From assembly GCA_050952845.1 (NCBI GenBank), contig JBMNLP010000001.1, positions 3,038,001 to 3,102,000 of the forward strand: a stretch of 64,000 bases of DNA. The letters run 5' to 3'. The notes below the pieces were generated by a model. It was not told the origin of the DNA, did not search any database, and saw only the letters and a program-made list of their open reading frames with translations. The DNA comes from JAGVSV01 sp050952845 (GTDB taxonomy: Bacteria > Bacillota > Clostridia > Christensenellales > Aristaeellaceae). The translations under genes and the position numbers were made by a program. Every line of letters begins with the position of its first letter. The stretch's first letter is position 1. Below are positions 7,329 through 16,222 of the stretch, one piece after another.

Positions 7329-8579
7329 TCACGAGCTGATGGAATCGTCAAAGTCCAACCTGATTACCATAACTTCGCCCGGAAACTCGTTGACGGGCAA
7401 GCCCCGGATACGCAAATAGGGCTTTTCCCGGTGATAAAAAGGCAACATGTCAACACGCGCCTCCAGTTCCCTGCCATCATTGAGCAGCACTGCCTTGTTG
7501 GGCAGGATGTCAAGCGGCCGCAGGACCACCGCATCGCTGTGGATGTCTGTATACAGGTGAACATATACTGTGTTGCCTTTTCTGGTCAACAGCACGCTGT
7601 CGCGCAAAGGACCACCTGCTTGGGTAAGCAGAAAAGTAGCCGGCACCGTACCGTCAAATGCTTCCCGCACCTTGTTATACCAGGCACCGATAGCCTTCAA
7701 AGAAGCCTTGTCCCGATCATCAAAGGTGCCGTCGGCGCGGGGACCTACGTTCAACAAATAGTTGCCACCCATCGCCAGATACTGGTCGATGCTCTGCATC
7801 AGGTATTGATGGCTGTAATAATCCTCATCGGTTTTATGCCCCCAGCTTTCGCGCCCCATGGATTGCACGGCTTCTGTACGCATGCGGAACGACAGATCGG
7901 CAGGCAGTTGCCGCTCAGGAGTGCTGAAGTCGCTGTTGGCAGGCCCTCTGTCGTTGATCACCATGGAAGGCTGCAGCTTACGGATTTTGTCGTTAAATGA
8001 CCGATTGTCGTATTCAAGCACATTGACATCCCAGAACAGCTGGCTGATCTCGCCGTAGCCAGTCATCAGCTCCAATACCTGGCGTTCCATATAGTCAATA
8101 TATTTGTCTTGGTTCGGTTCATCGCCAGCCCTGGGGCCAAACATCTCATGGTGCCTGCCTTGGTTAGGGTAGTTTTTGTGGTGCCAGTCCGGTATGGAAT
8201 AATAGATGCCGAATTTCACCCCGCGTTGATGGCAGGCATCTGCCAACATGCCCAAAACATCCTTCTTATAAGGTGTATTGGTCACCTTATAATCCGTCAG
8301 CGACGTATCCCACATACAAAACCCGTCGTGATGCTTCGACGTGAAACAGACATGCTCCATGCCCGCCTCCTGCATCAGGTCCAGCCACTGGTCGGGATTG
8401 TAATGAACAGGATTGAACTGGTGCATCAAAGGCTCATAGTCTTTTCTAGGCATCCTGCCACGCCAGAGGATCTGCTCATGCCAGGCAGGGATTGCGTACA
8501 ACCCCCAGTGGATAAACAAGCCGAAGCGCTTTTTTAAAAACCAGTCTCTTTGATCGTGAAACCTGAACCGCTCAATCAT
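7329..8579 (-). CDS. Alpha-L-fucosidase, GH29 family
   Basis: A 416-residue protein without a signal peptide, hence probably cytoplasmic; GH29 enzymes release fucose from glycans. The GH29 barrel signature is clear: FGLFIHWGLYAIPAW at the N-terminus, FTSKHHDGFCMWDT, KFGIYYSIPDWH, and the WD in ISQLFWDVNVLEY as the probable nucleophile Asp. It continues with GNYLLNVGPRADG before a C-terminal beta domain. ATG 8577-8579 is chosen because AAAGGGG lies 9 bases upstream; the frame stays open upstream but without a ribosome site. Family B copy 1 ends 20 bases beyond the stop. No fucose catabolic genes are nearby. Confidence 0.9.
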   Translation of the reverse strand: MIERFRFHDQRDWFLKKRFGLFIHWGLYAIPAWHEQILWRGRMPRKDYEPLMHQFNPVHYNPDQWLDLMQEAGMEHVCFTSKHHDGFCMWDTSLTDYKVTNTPYKKDVLGMLADACHQRGVKFGIYYSIPDWHHKNYPNQGRHHEMFGPRAGDEPNQDKYIDYMERQVLELMTGYGEISQLFWDVNVLEYDNRSFNDKIRKLQPSMVINDRGPANSDFSTPERQLPADLSFRMRTEAVQSMGRESWGHKTDEDYYSHQYLMQSIDQYLAMGGNYLLNVGPRADGTFDDRDKASLKAIGAWYNKVREAFDGTVPATFLLTQAGGPLRDSVLLTRKGNTVYVHLYTDIHSDAVVLRPLDILPNKAVLLNDGRELEARVDMLPFYHREKPYLRIRGLPVNEFPGEVMVIRLDFDDSISS

Positions 8580-8623
8580 GCCAATGCCCCTTTCTGCTAA
8601 ATTCCATAGAATGATACTTGTAC

Positions 8624-8652
8624 AGTGTATTCGATTTACTGCCATTGCTCAA
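8624..8652 (-). promoter_or_regulatory. Probable promoter of the fucosidase gene
   Basis: On the minus strand TTGAGC (8647-8652), 17 bases, TACACT (8624-8629), about 45 bases upstream of the start codon. Confidence 0.5.
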
Positions 8653-8739
8653 CAATATAAGCGCAGAATGCTTGTCAATGTTGGTTTGATGTCCACACCA
8701 AAATGATTTTGGGAAAACCATGGCATTATTTTCTTTTTG

Positions 8740-8758
8740 TGATACAATACACATTGTA
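8740..8758 (+). promoter_or_regulatory. Extended -10 box and overlapping palindrome before hndA
   Basis: TGATACAAT (8740-8748) fits an extended -10 element. The -10 hexamer is the left arm of an inverted repeat TACAAT-acac-ATTGTA (8743-8758), so a dimeric regulator bound here would cover the transcription start of the hydrogenase operon. The sequence does not match the Rex consensus as I know it; the regulator is unknown. Confidence 0.5.
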
Positions 8759-8800
8759 CGTGAAGGTTTTCACACAGCATGTAGATGGGGGGATGAATGG

Positions 8801-9274
8801 ATGCAGGATCACAGGGAAAGCTACACACAGTTGGACGAGGTCATCGACAAGCACCGGGACGACCCGGGCGCGTTGATGCCCATCATGCAGGCTGCGCAGG
8901 ATATATTCGGTTGCGTGTCCATTGATGTGCAAAAGTATATCGCCAGCAAGCTGAACGTGCCGCTGAGCGATGTATACGGCGTAGCAACGTTCTACTCGCA
9001 GTTTGCTCTGGCGCCTAAGGGGCAGCACATCATCAGCGTATGCATGGGCACAGCCTGCTATGTAAAAGGCAGCCAGGCGGTGCTGGACAAGCTGTCGGAG
9101 CTGTTGGGCGTGGCGCCGGGACAAACCACGGCAGACGGCAAGTTTACGCTGGACGCCACACGCTGCCTGGGCGCATGCGGGCTGGCGCCGGTCATGACAG
9201 TGGACAACGATGTACACGGGCGGCTGACACCCGAGGACATCCCAGTCATACTCGCCAGCTACCAGGATGGCTGA
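8801..9274 (+). CDS. hndA: Hydrogenase subunit HndA (NuoE-like [2Fe-2S] protein)
   Basis: A 157-residue thioredoxin-like ferredoxin of the NuoE family, an electron-transfer subunit of NAD(P)-linked [FeFe] hydrogenases. The four cysteine ligands are visible as CMGTAC and, ~37 residues later, CLGAC. The N-terminal helical part contains SDVYGVATFYSQFA, typical of the family. ATG 8801 follows a GGGGGG ribosome site at 8787-8792; the frame is open further upstream but without support. It is the first gene of a five-gene operon and its stop overlaps the next start (TGATG). Confidence 0.92.
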   Translation: MQDHRESYTQLDEVIDKHRDDPGALMPIMQAAQDIFGCVSIDVQKYIASKLNVPLSDVYGVATFYSQFALAPKGQHIISVCMGTACYVKGSQAVLDKLSELLGVAPGQTTADGKFTLDATRCLGACGLAPVMTVDNDVHGRLTPEDIPVILASYQDG

Positions 9275-9828
9275 TGCGCGACCTGTCGTTGCACATCATG
9301 GACCTGGTGCAGAACAGCATTACAGCAGGCGCCAGTTTGGTAGAGACAACGCTGTGCCTGGACGCGGACGGCATGCTGACGCTGACCATCAAGGATGACG
9401 GCTGCGGCATGGACAGCGAGATGGTGCAGAAAGTCATCAGTCCCTTTAGCACGACGCGCAGCACGCGCAAGGTCGGATTAGGCATCCCGATGACGCTAGC
9501 CAGCGCCAGGGCAACGGGCGGGCAGTTGACGCTCAACAGCAGCCCGGGCAAAGGCACCGAAATATGCGCCACTTTTTTAACGGACAACATCGACTGCCTG
9601 CCGCTGGGCGACATCGCCGAAACATTCGCGTTACTGACGGCGGCAAACCCCGATACGCCCGATTTTGTGCTGACGATGTCAGGCCCGGACCAAGCGCACG
9701 AGTTCGACACCCGGGTCATCCGGGAGGCGCTGGGGGGCGTGAAACTCAACGAACCCGAAGTCATGGAATGGATATTAACGTCGCTTCGCGAGCAGGCGGG
9801 CGCCGTGTTTGGAGGAAAGCTGCAATGA
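9274..9828 (+). CDS. HATPase-fold ATP-binding protein inside the hydrogenase operon
   Basis: A 184-residue protein carrying only a GHKL ATPase fold: an N-box (DLVQNSITAGA), a G1 box (DDGCGMDSE) and a G2-like box (VGLGIPMTLASA) before a lid and GKGTEICATF. There is no dimerisation/His domain, so it is not a normal sensor kinase; the shape is closer to anti-sigma-factor kinases or stand-alone ATPase domains. Its C-terminal ~70 residues have no motif I recognise. Starts overlap on both sides (TGATG with hndA, ATGA with hndB), so it is translationally coupled to hydrogenase subunits. Role unknown: regulation, assembly or nucleotide sensing. Confidence 0.85.
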   Translation: MRDLSLHIMDLVQNSITAGASLVETTLCLDADGMLTLTIKDDGCGMDSEMVQKVISPFSTTRSTRKVGLGIPMTLASARATGGQLTLNSSPGKGTEICATFLTDNIDCLPLGDIAETFALLTAANPDTPDFVLTMSGPDQAHEFDTRVIREALGGVKLNEPEVMEWILTSLREQAGAVFGGKLQ

Positions 9829-10205
9829 AAACATTGGCTGAACTGGAAGAGATTCGCCAGCGGACGCTGGAAAGGATCCAACTACGCCGGGAGGACAAGG
9901 ACAACGAGGTGCGCGTGGTGGTGGGCATGGCCACCTGCGGCATCGCAGCGGGCGCACGCCCGGTGATGCTGGCCTTCATGGAGGAAGCGGGCAGAAGGAA
10001 GCTCTCTAATGTGACGGTATCTCAAACAGGCTGCATCGGCATGTGCAGGCTGGAACCTATGGCGGACGTATGCCTGCCCGGGCAGGAGAAAGTAACCTAC
10101 GTGCATCTGGATCCGGACAAGGTGCGGCGCATCGTGGCGGAGCACATTGTCAATGGCCGGCCGGTGGCAGAGTACACCGTCGGCTATGAAGCCGACTCGC
10201 AGTAA
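9825..10205 (+). CDS. hndB: Hydrogenase subunit HndB ([2Fe-2S] ferredoxin domain)
   Basis: A 126-residue protein with a thioredoxin-like [2Fe-2S] domain. Cysteines are in VGMATCGIAAGA and in QTGCIGMC, the latter the second ligand pair of this fold. An N-terminal helix (LAELEEIRQRTLERIQLRRE) precedes it. ATG 9825 overlaps the previous stop (ATGA). In HndABCD-type enzymes this subunit relays electrons between flavin and hydrogenase subunits. hndC starts 14 bases later. Confidence 0.88.
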   Translation: MKTLAELEEIRQRTLERIQLRREDKDNEVRVVVGMATCGIAAGARPVMLAFMEEAGRRKLSNVTVSQTGCIGMCRLEPMADVCLPGQEKVTYVHLDPDKVRRIVAEHIVNGRPVAEYTVGYEADSQ

Positions 10206-10218
10206 GGAGGAAGACAGT

Positions 10219-12012
10219 ATGGATCTGTTTCGTTCACACGTGCTGGTATGCGGCGGCACAGGGTGCACATCATCAGGCTCCGAAACGCTCATCAGCCTTT
10301 TGAATGAGAAGGTACAAGCCCATGGGCTGGAAAAGGAAATCAAGGTCATCAAAACCGGCTGCTTCGGTTTATGCGAGGCAGGGCCGGTCGTGATCGTATA
10401 TCCGGAGGGCACCTTTTATTCGCATGTTCGGCCGGATGACATCGAAGAAGTCGTGTCCGAGCACCTGCTGAAAGGACGGCCGGTGCAACGGCTGATCTAC
10501 CAGGACAAAGGCGAAGGGCACGAAACGGGCAAATCGCTCAGCGAGATCGATTTTTACAGCCACCAGATGCGGCTGGCGCTGCGCAACTGCGGCGTGATCA
10601 ACCCTGAGAGCATCGACGAGTACATTGCCTTTGACGGGTACAAGGCGCTGGGCAAAGCGCTGACGGAAATGACGCCGGAGGATGTAATCGGCCTGGTGAC
10701 AGGCTCGGGTTTGCGCGGACGCGGAGGTGCCGGGTTCCCGACCGGGCTGAAGTGGAAGTTTGCTGCACAAAGCGTATCGGATAAGAAATACGTGGTGTGC
10801 AACGCCGACGAAGGCGACCCGGGCGCTTTCATGGACCGCTCGGTGCTGGAAGGCGACCCGCACGCGGTGCTGGAAGCGATGACCATCTGCGGTTATGCCA
10901 TCGGCGCGGACGAGGGCTATATCTATGTGCGTGCAGAATACCCCATCGCGGTGAAGCGTTTGAACATCGCCATCGACCAGGCGCGGTCATACGGGCTGCT
11001 GGGCAAAAACATCTTAGGCACGGAGTTTAACTTTGACATCCATATCCGCCTGGGCGCCGGCGCGTTTGTGTGCGGCGAAGAGACGGCGCTGATGGCGTCC
11101 ATTGAGGGCGGGCGCGGCGAGCCGCGTGCCAGGCCGCCATTCCCGGCGGTGCGGGGTCTTTTTGGCAAGCCGACCAACATCAACAACGTGGAAACATTTG
11201 CCAATATCCCGCAGATCATCCTGAACGGCACGGCGTGGTTCCGCAGCATTGGTACGGAACGGTCGCCAGGCACCAAGGTGTTTGCGCTGGGCGGCAAGAT
11301 CAACAACACCGGGTTGGTGGAGGTGCCAATGGGCACACCGCTTCGCACCGTGATATATGACATCGGGGGCGGCATCCCCAACAACCGGAAGTTCAAGGCT
11401 GTGCAGACAGGCGGTCCGTCGGGCGGGTGCATCCCGGCATCCATGCTGGATGTGCCCATCGAATACGACTCGCTGATACAAATCGGCTCCATGATGGGTT
11501 CGGGTGGTATGATCGTCATGGATGAAGACAACTGCATGGTAGACATCGCCCGGTTTTTTCTGGACTTCACGGTGGATGAAAGCTGCGGCAAATGCTCCCC
11601 GTGCCGGATCGGCACCAAGAGGATGCTGGAAATCCTCGACCGCATCGTGGCGGGCAAGGGCCGCGAAGGCGACATCGAAAAACTGGAGTCGCTGGCTGTC
11701 ACCATCAAAAACACCGCTTTATGCGGGCTGGGGCAAACAGCGCCCAACCCGGTGCTGTCCACACTGAAGTATTTCAGGGAAGAATATGAGGCACACATCA
11801 ATGAAAAGCGGTGCCCTGCACACCACTGCCGCAGCCTGATGGTGTATACAATCAACGACAAATGCCGCGGGTGCACGGCATGCGCCAGGGTTTGCCCGGT
11901 GAACGCCATCAGTGGCGAGGCGCGCAGTCTGCATACAATCGACCAGTCCAAGTGCATCAAGTGCGGCGCATGTCATGAAAAATGCCGCTTTGACGCCATC
12001 ACGCTGGCGTAA
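10219..12012 (+). CDS. hndC: Hydrogenase subunit HndC (NuoF-like NAD(P)/FMN subunit)
   Basis: A 597-residue flavoprotein, the likely NAD(P)H site of the complex. Order of parts: an N-terminal [2Fe-2S] thioredoxin-like domain (VCGGTGCTSSG, KTGCFGLCEAG), a NuoF Rossmann/FMN region with GLRGRGGAGFPTGLKW and NADEGDPGAFMDR, an SLBB segment, a [4Fe-4S] motif ESCGKCSPCRIGTKR, and two C-terminal ferredoxin [4Fe-4S] clusters (CRGCTACARVCPV, CIKCGACHEKC). ATG 10219 lies behind AAGGAGG. The C-terminal ferredoxin domain is typical of bifurcating hydrogenase subunits and supports ferredoxin exchange. It is followed 11 bases later by hndD. Confidence 0.94.
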   Translation: MDLFRSHVLVCGGTGCTSSGSETLISLLNEKVQAHGLEKEIKVIKTGCFGLCEAGPVVIVYPEGTFYSHVRPDDIEEVVSEHLLKGRPVQRLIYQDKGEGHETGKSLSEIDFYSHQMRLALRNCGVINPESIDEYIAFDGYKALGKALTEMTPEDVIGLVTGSGLRGRGGAGFPTGLKWKFAAQSVSDKKYVVCNADEGDPGAFMDRSVLEGDPHAVLEAMTICGYAIGADEGYIYVRAEYPIAVKRLNIAIDQARSYGLLGKNILGTEFNFDIHIRLGAGAFVCGEETALMASIEGGRGEPRARPPFPAVRGLFGKPTNINNVETFANIPQIILNGTAWFRSIGTERSPGTKVFALGGKINNTGLVEVPMGTPLRTVIYDIGGGIPNNRKFKAVQTGGPSGGCIPASMLDVPIEYDSLIQIGSMMGSGGMIVMDEDNCMVDIARFFLDFTVDESCGKCSPCRIGTKRMLEILDRIVAGKGREGDIEKLESLAVTIKNTALCGLGQTAPNPVLSTLKYFREEYEAHINEKRCPAHHCRSLMVYTINDKCRGCTACARVCPVNAISGEARSLHTIDQSKCIKCGACHEKCRFDAITLA

Positions 12013-12023
12013 AGGAGACAGAT

Positions 12024-13772
12024 ATGGATAAAATGATATCGCTGACGATCGACGGGATACCGGTGGAGGTGCCGGAGGGCACCACGGTACTAAAGGCAGC
12101 CAGAAAAGCCAATGTCCGGATTCCGACACTTTGCTTCCTGGAGGATATCAACGAAATCGGTGCCTGCCGCCTCTGCGTGGTGGATTCTGGCGCGCGCAGC
12201 CTGCAGGCAGCATGTGTACTGCCGGTTGCCCAGGATATGGTGGTTAAGACCAACACGCCGCAAATCCGGGCTGCCAGGCGCGCGGTGCTGGAGCTGATCC
12301 TGTCCAATCACGACAAAAAGTGTCTATCCTGCGTGCGCAGCCAGAACTGCGAGCTGCAAAAGCTGGCAGTGGAGTTTGGCATTGAGGACTTTGATACCTA
12401 CACAGGTATAACGCCGCACTATGACATAGATAACCTGTCGCCCAGCGTGGTACGGGACAATAACAAGTGCATCCTGTGCAGGCGGTGCGTATCCACCTGC
12501 TACAAAACGCAGGGTGTGGGCGTGATCGGGCCGGTGCAGCGCGGGTTTGAAACCAGCATTGCCTCTGCCTGGAACATGCCGCTGGCGCATACGGCGTGCA
12601 TCAGCTGCGGGCAGTGCATCACTGCATGCCCGGTGGGCGCGCTGTATGAGAAGGAAGAGATCTCCCTGGTGTGGTCGATGCTGGCGGACAAAACCAAGCA
12701 CACCGTGGTGCAGACAGCGCCGGCCGTGCGCGCTGCGCTGGGCGAGGAGTTTGGGCTGCCCATGGGCACCAATGTGACGGGCAAAATGGCCGCAGCACTG
12801 AAAAGGATGGGGTTTGCCAAGGTATTTGACACCGACTTCGCTGCCGACCTGACGATTATGGAGGAAGGCACGGAGCTGATCAACCGCATCAAGAACGGCG
12901 GCACGCTGCCGCTGATCACATCATGCTCGCCAGGGTGGATCGCCTATTGCGAAACATTCCATCCGGAGTTTATCCCCAACCTGTCCACCTGCAAATCGCC
13001 GCACGAGATGATGGGCGCGGTGGTAAAAACCTTTTACGCTGAAAAATACGGCATCCCGGCCAAGGATATCCGCGTGGTGTCGGTGATGCCCTGCACAGCG
13101 AAAAAATCAGAAGCCGATCGGGCGGAGCTGGCGGCGTCCGGCTACCCGGATGTCGACGCAGTCATCACCACCAGGGAGTTGGCGCGGATGATCAAGGAAA
13201 GCGGCATCGACTTTGTCAATCTGCAGGACGAGCCGTTTGACCGCCTGCTGAGCGACAGCACCGGCGCCGCGGTGATCTTTGGCGCAACGGGCGGCGTCAT
13301 GGAAGCGGCGTTGCGCACGGCGTATGAGGTGCTGACCGGCGAAACGCTGAAGAACCTTGATTTTCATGATGTGCGCGGCATCGCGGGCATCAAGGAAGCC
13401 GAGATTACCATCGGCGATCTCAAGCTGAACGTGGCGGTAGCCAACGGCACAGCCAATGCCGATAAGCTGCTGGCGCGTGTAAAATCAGGCGAGAAAACAT
13501 ACCACTTCATCGAGATCATGGGCTGCCCCGGCGGCTGCGTGACAGGCGGCGGCCAGCCGATCGTCTCAGCACAGGACAGAATGCTCAACGATCCCAAGCG
13601 CGTGCGCGCCCAGGCACTCTACCAGGCGGATGCCGAGATGCCGCTGAGGAAAAGCCACGAAAACCCCGAAGTACAGCAGCTGTACAAGGATTTTCTGGGT
13701 GAGCCCAACAGCTACAAAGCGCATCAGCTGCTGCATACGCATTACAAGCAGAAGCCGATGTATAAAGAGTAA
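12024..13772 (+). CDS. hndD: [FeFe]-hydrogenase catalytic subunit HndD
   Basis: A 582-residue group A [FeFe] hydrogenase. It has an N-terminal [2Fe-2S] domain (cysteines ~37-64), a His-Cys3 [4Fe-4S] site (H96, C100, C103, C109), two [4Fe-4S] ferredoxin clusters (C149-C159 and C192-C202), then the H-cluster domain with L1 TSCSPGW (299-305), L2 MPCTAKK (355-361) and L3 MGCPGGC (499-505). It ends with the small-subunit-like tail. Position 302 is Ser where C. pasteurianum CpI has the proton-relay Cys. It makes or uses H2; with hndA-C it probably couples NAD(P)H and ferredoxin. It ends the operon at a terminator. HydEFG maturases are not in the window. Confidence 0.95.
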   Translation: MDKMISLTIDGIPVEVPEGTTVLKAARKANVRIPTLCFLEDINEIGACRLCVVDSGARSLQAACVLPVAQDMVVKTNTPQIRAARRAVLELILSNHDKKCLSCVRSQNCELQKLAVEFGIEDFDTYTGITPHYDIDNLSPSVVRDNNKCILCRRCVSTCYKTQGVGVIGPVQRGFETSIASAWNMPLAHTACISCGQCITACPVGALYEKEEISLVWSMLADKTKHTVVQTAPAVRAALGEEFGLPMGTNVTGKMAAALKRMGFAKVFDTDFAADLTIMEEGTELINRIKNGGTLPLITSCSPGWIAYCETFHPEFIPNLSTCKSPHEMMGAVVKTFYAEKYGIPAKDIRVVSVMPCTAKKSEADRAELAASGYPDVDAVITTRELARMIKESGIDFVNLQDEPFDRLLSDSTGAAVIFGATGGVMEAALRTAYEVLTGETLKNLDFHDVRGIAGIKEAEITIGDLKLNVAVANGTANADKLLARVKSGEKTYHFIEIMGCPGGCVTGGGQPIVSAQDRMLNDPKRVRAQALYQADAEMPLRKSHENPEVQQLYKDFLGEPNSYKAHQLLHTHYKQKPMYKE

Positions 13773-13788
13773 CAAACAACATGGTATG

Positions 13789-13825
13789 ACGGGCTGTGGG
13801 CAACAAATGCCACAGCCCGTTTCTT
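13789..13825 (+). terminator. Intrinsic terminator of the hydrogenase operon
   Basis: ACGGGCTGTGG (13789-13799) pairs with CCACAGCCCGT (13810-13820), and TTCTT follows. It lies 17 bases after the hndD stop. Confidence 0.85.
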
Positions 13826-13883
13826 CATAACAATATCGGCAGCACCAGCATGCCGCGCTACAAACTGCAAGGAGGCGATCGCC

Positions 13884-14771
13884 ATGAAACTGGTATCCTA
13901 TATCCATCAGAACAAAGCCGGAGCGGGCGTGCTGAACGACGCCGGGCTCATCGCGTCCTTTCACGCGCTGGGCATCGATGCCGACAGCATGAATGCCTTC
14001 ATGGACCTGTATGATCAAAAGGGAGAAGCCCTGCTGACAAACCTGCGCCAGGCTGAGGGTGTCACAGGCACCATACCGCAGCAGGATGCGCGGCTGCTAT
14101 CCCCCTTTCCCCATCCGCGGCAGGATTTTATCTGCGTGGGCCTCAACTACCTGGACCACGCGGCGGAAACCGGGCGCTACCTGAAGGACCAGGACGCGCA
14201 GCTGCCCCAACACCCTGTGTTTTTCAGCAAGCGCGCCAACCGCGCGCTGGGTACGGGCGAACCCATCCCCGCCCATACCGGCCTGGTGAACGACCTGGAC
14301 TATGAAGCGGAGTTAGCCGTCATCATCGGCAAAACCGCCCATCGGGTACCGGAGGAGAAGGCGCAGGCATACATACTGGGCTATGCCATCGCCAACGACA
14401 TCAGCGCCCGCGCCATCCAAAACCGGCACAGGCAATGGTATGTGGGCAAAAGCCTGGACGGCTTTGCCTTGCTGGGGCCCTGGATTACCACGGCGGACGA
14501 AGTGCCCTATCCTCCTGACTTAGGCATCACCTGCCATGTGAACGGCGAAAAACGGCAGGACAGCCGCACATCCCGTATGATATTCAACGTCGGGCGCCTC
14601 ATCGCTTCGCTTACCGAAGGCATGACGCTGCTGCCCGGCACCGTAATCCTGACCGGCACCCCAGCCGGCGTGGGCATGGGCAACCCGGACAACCTCCGTT
14701 TCCTCAAGCCAGGCGACACTGTGCGCTGCGAAATCGAAAGGCTGGGCGCGCTGGAGAACACCGTCGCGTAG
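13884..14771 (+). CDS. Fumarylacetoacetate hydrolase (FAH) family protein
   Basis: A 295-residue protein. The C-terminal two thirds is the FAH fold: ICVGLNYLDHAAE, the metal-binding stretch DLDYEAELAVIIGK, GYAIANDISARA, GKSLDGFALLGPW, and GTVILTGTPAGVG. The acidic metal ligands in DYEAELA are intact. Members hydrolyse or isomerise C-C bonds in acylpyruvates and oxo-acids; the exact substrate cannot be told. Ribosome site AAGGAGG lies 10 bases before ATG 13884. It is a single gene bounded by terminators. Confidence 0.88.
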   Translation: MKLVSYIHQNKAGAGVLNDAGLIASFHALGIDADSMNAFMDLYDQKGEALLTNLRQAEGVTGTIPQQDARLLSPFPHPRQDFICVGLNYLDHAAETGRYLKDQDAQLPQHPVFFSKRANRALGTGEPIPAHTGLVNDLDYEAELAVIIGKTAHRVPEEKAQAYILGYAIANDISARAIQNRHRQWYVGKSLDGFALLGPWITTADEVPYPPDLGITCHVNGEKRQDSRTSRMIFNVGRLIASLTEGMTLLPGTVILTGTPAGVGMGNPDNLRFLKPGDTVRCEIERLGALENTVA

Positions 14772-14824
14772 TGCAACCAGCGAAATCCAGCTTGGCAAAT
14801 GCCTGCCGAACGGGTAGAGTCAAA

Positions 14825-14851
14825 CAGGAGAGGATTTATCACCCTCTCCTG
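14825..14851. terminator. Stem-loop between convergent FAH and M28 genes
   Basis: CAGGAGAGG (14825-14833) pairs with CCTCTCCTG (14843-14851), loop ~9 bases. It lies between two convergent genes and could end either transcript. T-rich tails are weak on both sides. Confidence 0.55.
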
Positions 14852-14870
14852 CCTGTTTCTACAGCCGCCG

Positions 14871-16130
14871 TCAAGCTTCTTTCGGCCTGTCCCTGTTCAG
14901 GTATTTGTCAATTTTCTGCTTCATGTCGTCCGGAATGACCCGTTCCACCGGGAACACCTTCGCACCTTCCATCCGCCGCGCCAGCAGCAGGGCAATGTTT
15001 CCTGTGCCCGCCAGCGCATCGGCGCTGATGTAGTCGATGACATCGCGCCGGTTGTGGATGTAGCTCATGCCGGGCGCGCCGGCGCGGCCCACTGACACCG
15101 CCGGCACACCGCTGTCGGCAAAGGGGATGCAGTCCGACGAGTAGGTGTCGGTTTTTACATCCACAGCAAACCCGGCCTCCTTCATCATCATATCGATATG
15201 ATAGGCCAGCGTATCCGGGCCTGTCACCGTGGCGAACTCATGCCCCGCGATGGTGCCGCCCAGGTCGAAGTTGATGCAAAGCCTGGTCTTCTCCACCTCA
15301 TCGGCATGCTGCGCGACAAACGCTTTGCTGCCCAGCAAGCCCCGCTCCTCGCTGCCGCACCAGACGAAGCGCATGCTGCGCGCCGGCGGATTGGCGGTAA
15401 AATAGCGCGCCAGCTCCATCAGGATGGCGCTGCCGGAAGCATTGTCATACATACCGTTGGAATGATCCAGCGAATCGTAGTGCGCTGTCATGGCGATCAC
15501 CTGCTCCGGAAACTGCGTGCCTGCTATCCACGCGGTGACGTTGCAGGAGGTCAGCTCGGTGTCCCTGGCGCGAATTGTCACCTGCGCCTCGGCAGCCTTG
15601 TTGGTCAGCATATGCAGCATGTCTGCCGCCCGGACATGCATTGCCGCCAAGCGGCCTTCGTGTTTGTCGGTGATGACAGCCCGCAAGATGCCCACGCGGA
15701 TGTCGGTGTCAGCGACGTTGTCGCAAGCCTCTCCGGAAGGAACCACCACGCACAGAGGCTTGGCCTTCAGCAGCTGCCCATAGCTGTCATGGCGGATGCC
15801 CTGGTTGATCAGCACAATTTTGCCCTCGACATCGATGAGGTTGGCCTCCAGGCCATTCTCCGCGTAGACAACTTCCGCCTGCGCGTCTACGCTGGCCGAA
15901 CGCTTAAAGCCGCTTGCCTCATAGGTTTTTGTATAGGGCGACACCACAGTCAGCTGCGTTTTATCCACCACGCCGTCCGGCGTTGTAAAGGGTTCGATAT
16001 CGGCTGCCAAGCCAAACGAAAGGCAGATGTCGCGGATGATCTCCGCCGCGCGTTCTTCCCCTTCTGTGCCGCTGACGCGCTGAAAATTGAGCGCCTCCAG
16101 CAAGCCATACATCCTGTTGCCGTCTATCAT
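14871..16130 (-). CDS. M28-family zinc aminopeptidase
   Basis: A 419-residue protein without a signal peptide. The di-zinc M28 site is visible: AHYDSLDHSNGMYDNASG (His and bridging Asp), the EE of WCGSEERGLLGS, an Asp in CINFDLGG, and the C-terminal His in MSYIHNRRD. An insert before the catalytic domain (about residues 110-200) is PA-domain-like. I choose ATG 16128-16130, which has AAAGGAGG 5 bases upstream; an ATG at 16148 would include that ribosome site in the coding region. It probably trims peptides in the cytoplasm or, if released, outside. Confidence 0.88.
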   Translation of the reverse strand: MIDGNRMYGLLEALNFQRVSGTEGEERAAEIIRDICLSFGLAADIEPFTTPDGVVDKTQLTVVSPYTKTYEASGFKRSASVDAQAEVVYAENGLEANLIDVEGKIVLINQGIRHDSYGQLLKAKPLCVVVPSGEACDNVADTDIRVGILRAVITDKHEGRLAAMHVRAADMLHMLTNKAAEAQVTIRARDTELTSCNVTAWIAGTQFPEQVIAMTAHYDSLDHSNGMYDNASGSAILMELARYFTANPPARSMRFVWCGSEERGLLGSKAFVAQHADEVEKTRLCINFDLGGTIAGHEFATVTGPDTLAYHIDMMMKEAGFAVDVKTDTYSSDCIPFADSGVPAVSVGRAGAPGMSYIHNRRDVIDYISADALAGTGNIALLLARRMEGAKVFPVERVIPDDMKQKIDKYLNRDRPKEA

Positions 16131-16222
16131 GTTGACCTCCTTTTTCATATCGTCGCCCCATTATGGCACGCGTGGGATCGAATTACAAGGACGGAAAGAT
16201 GATAGAATGACCATGCGTTTTA

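Noticed and set aside
14871..16148. Upstream ATG at 16148 for the M28 peptidase
   Set aside because: It would place the strong AAAGGAGG ribosome site inside the coding region; ATG 16130 fits better.
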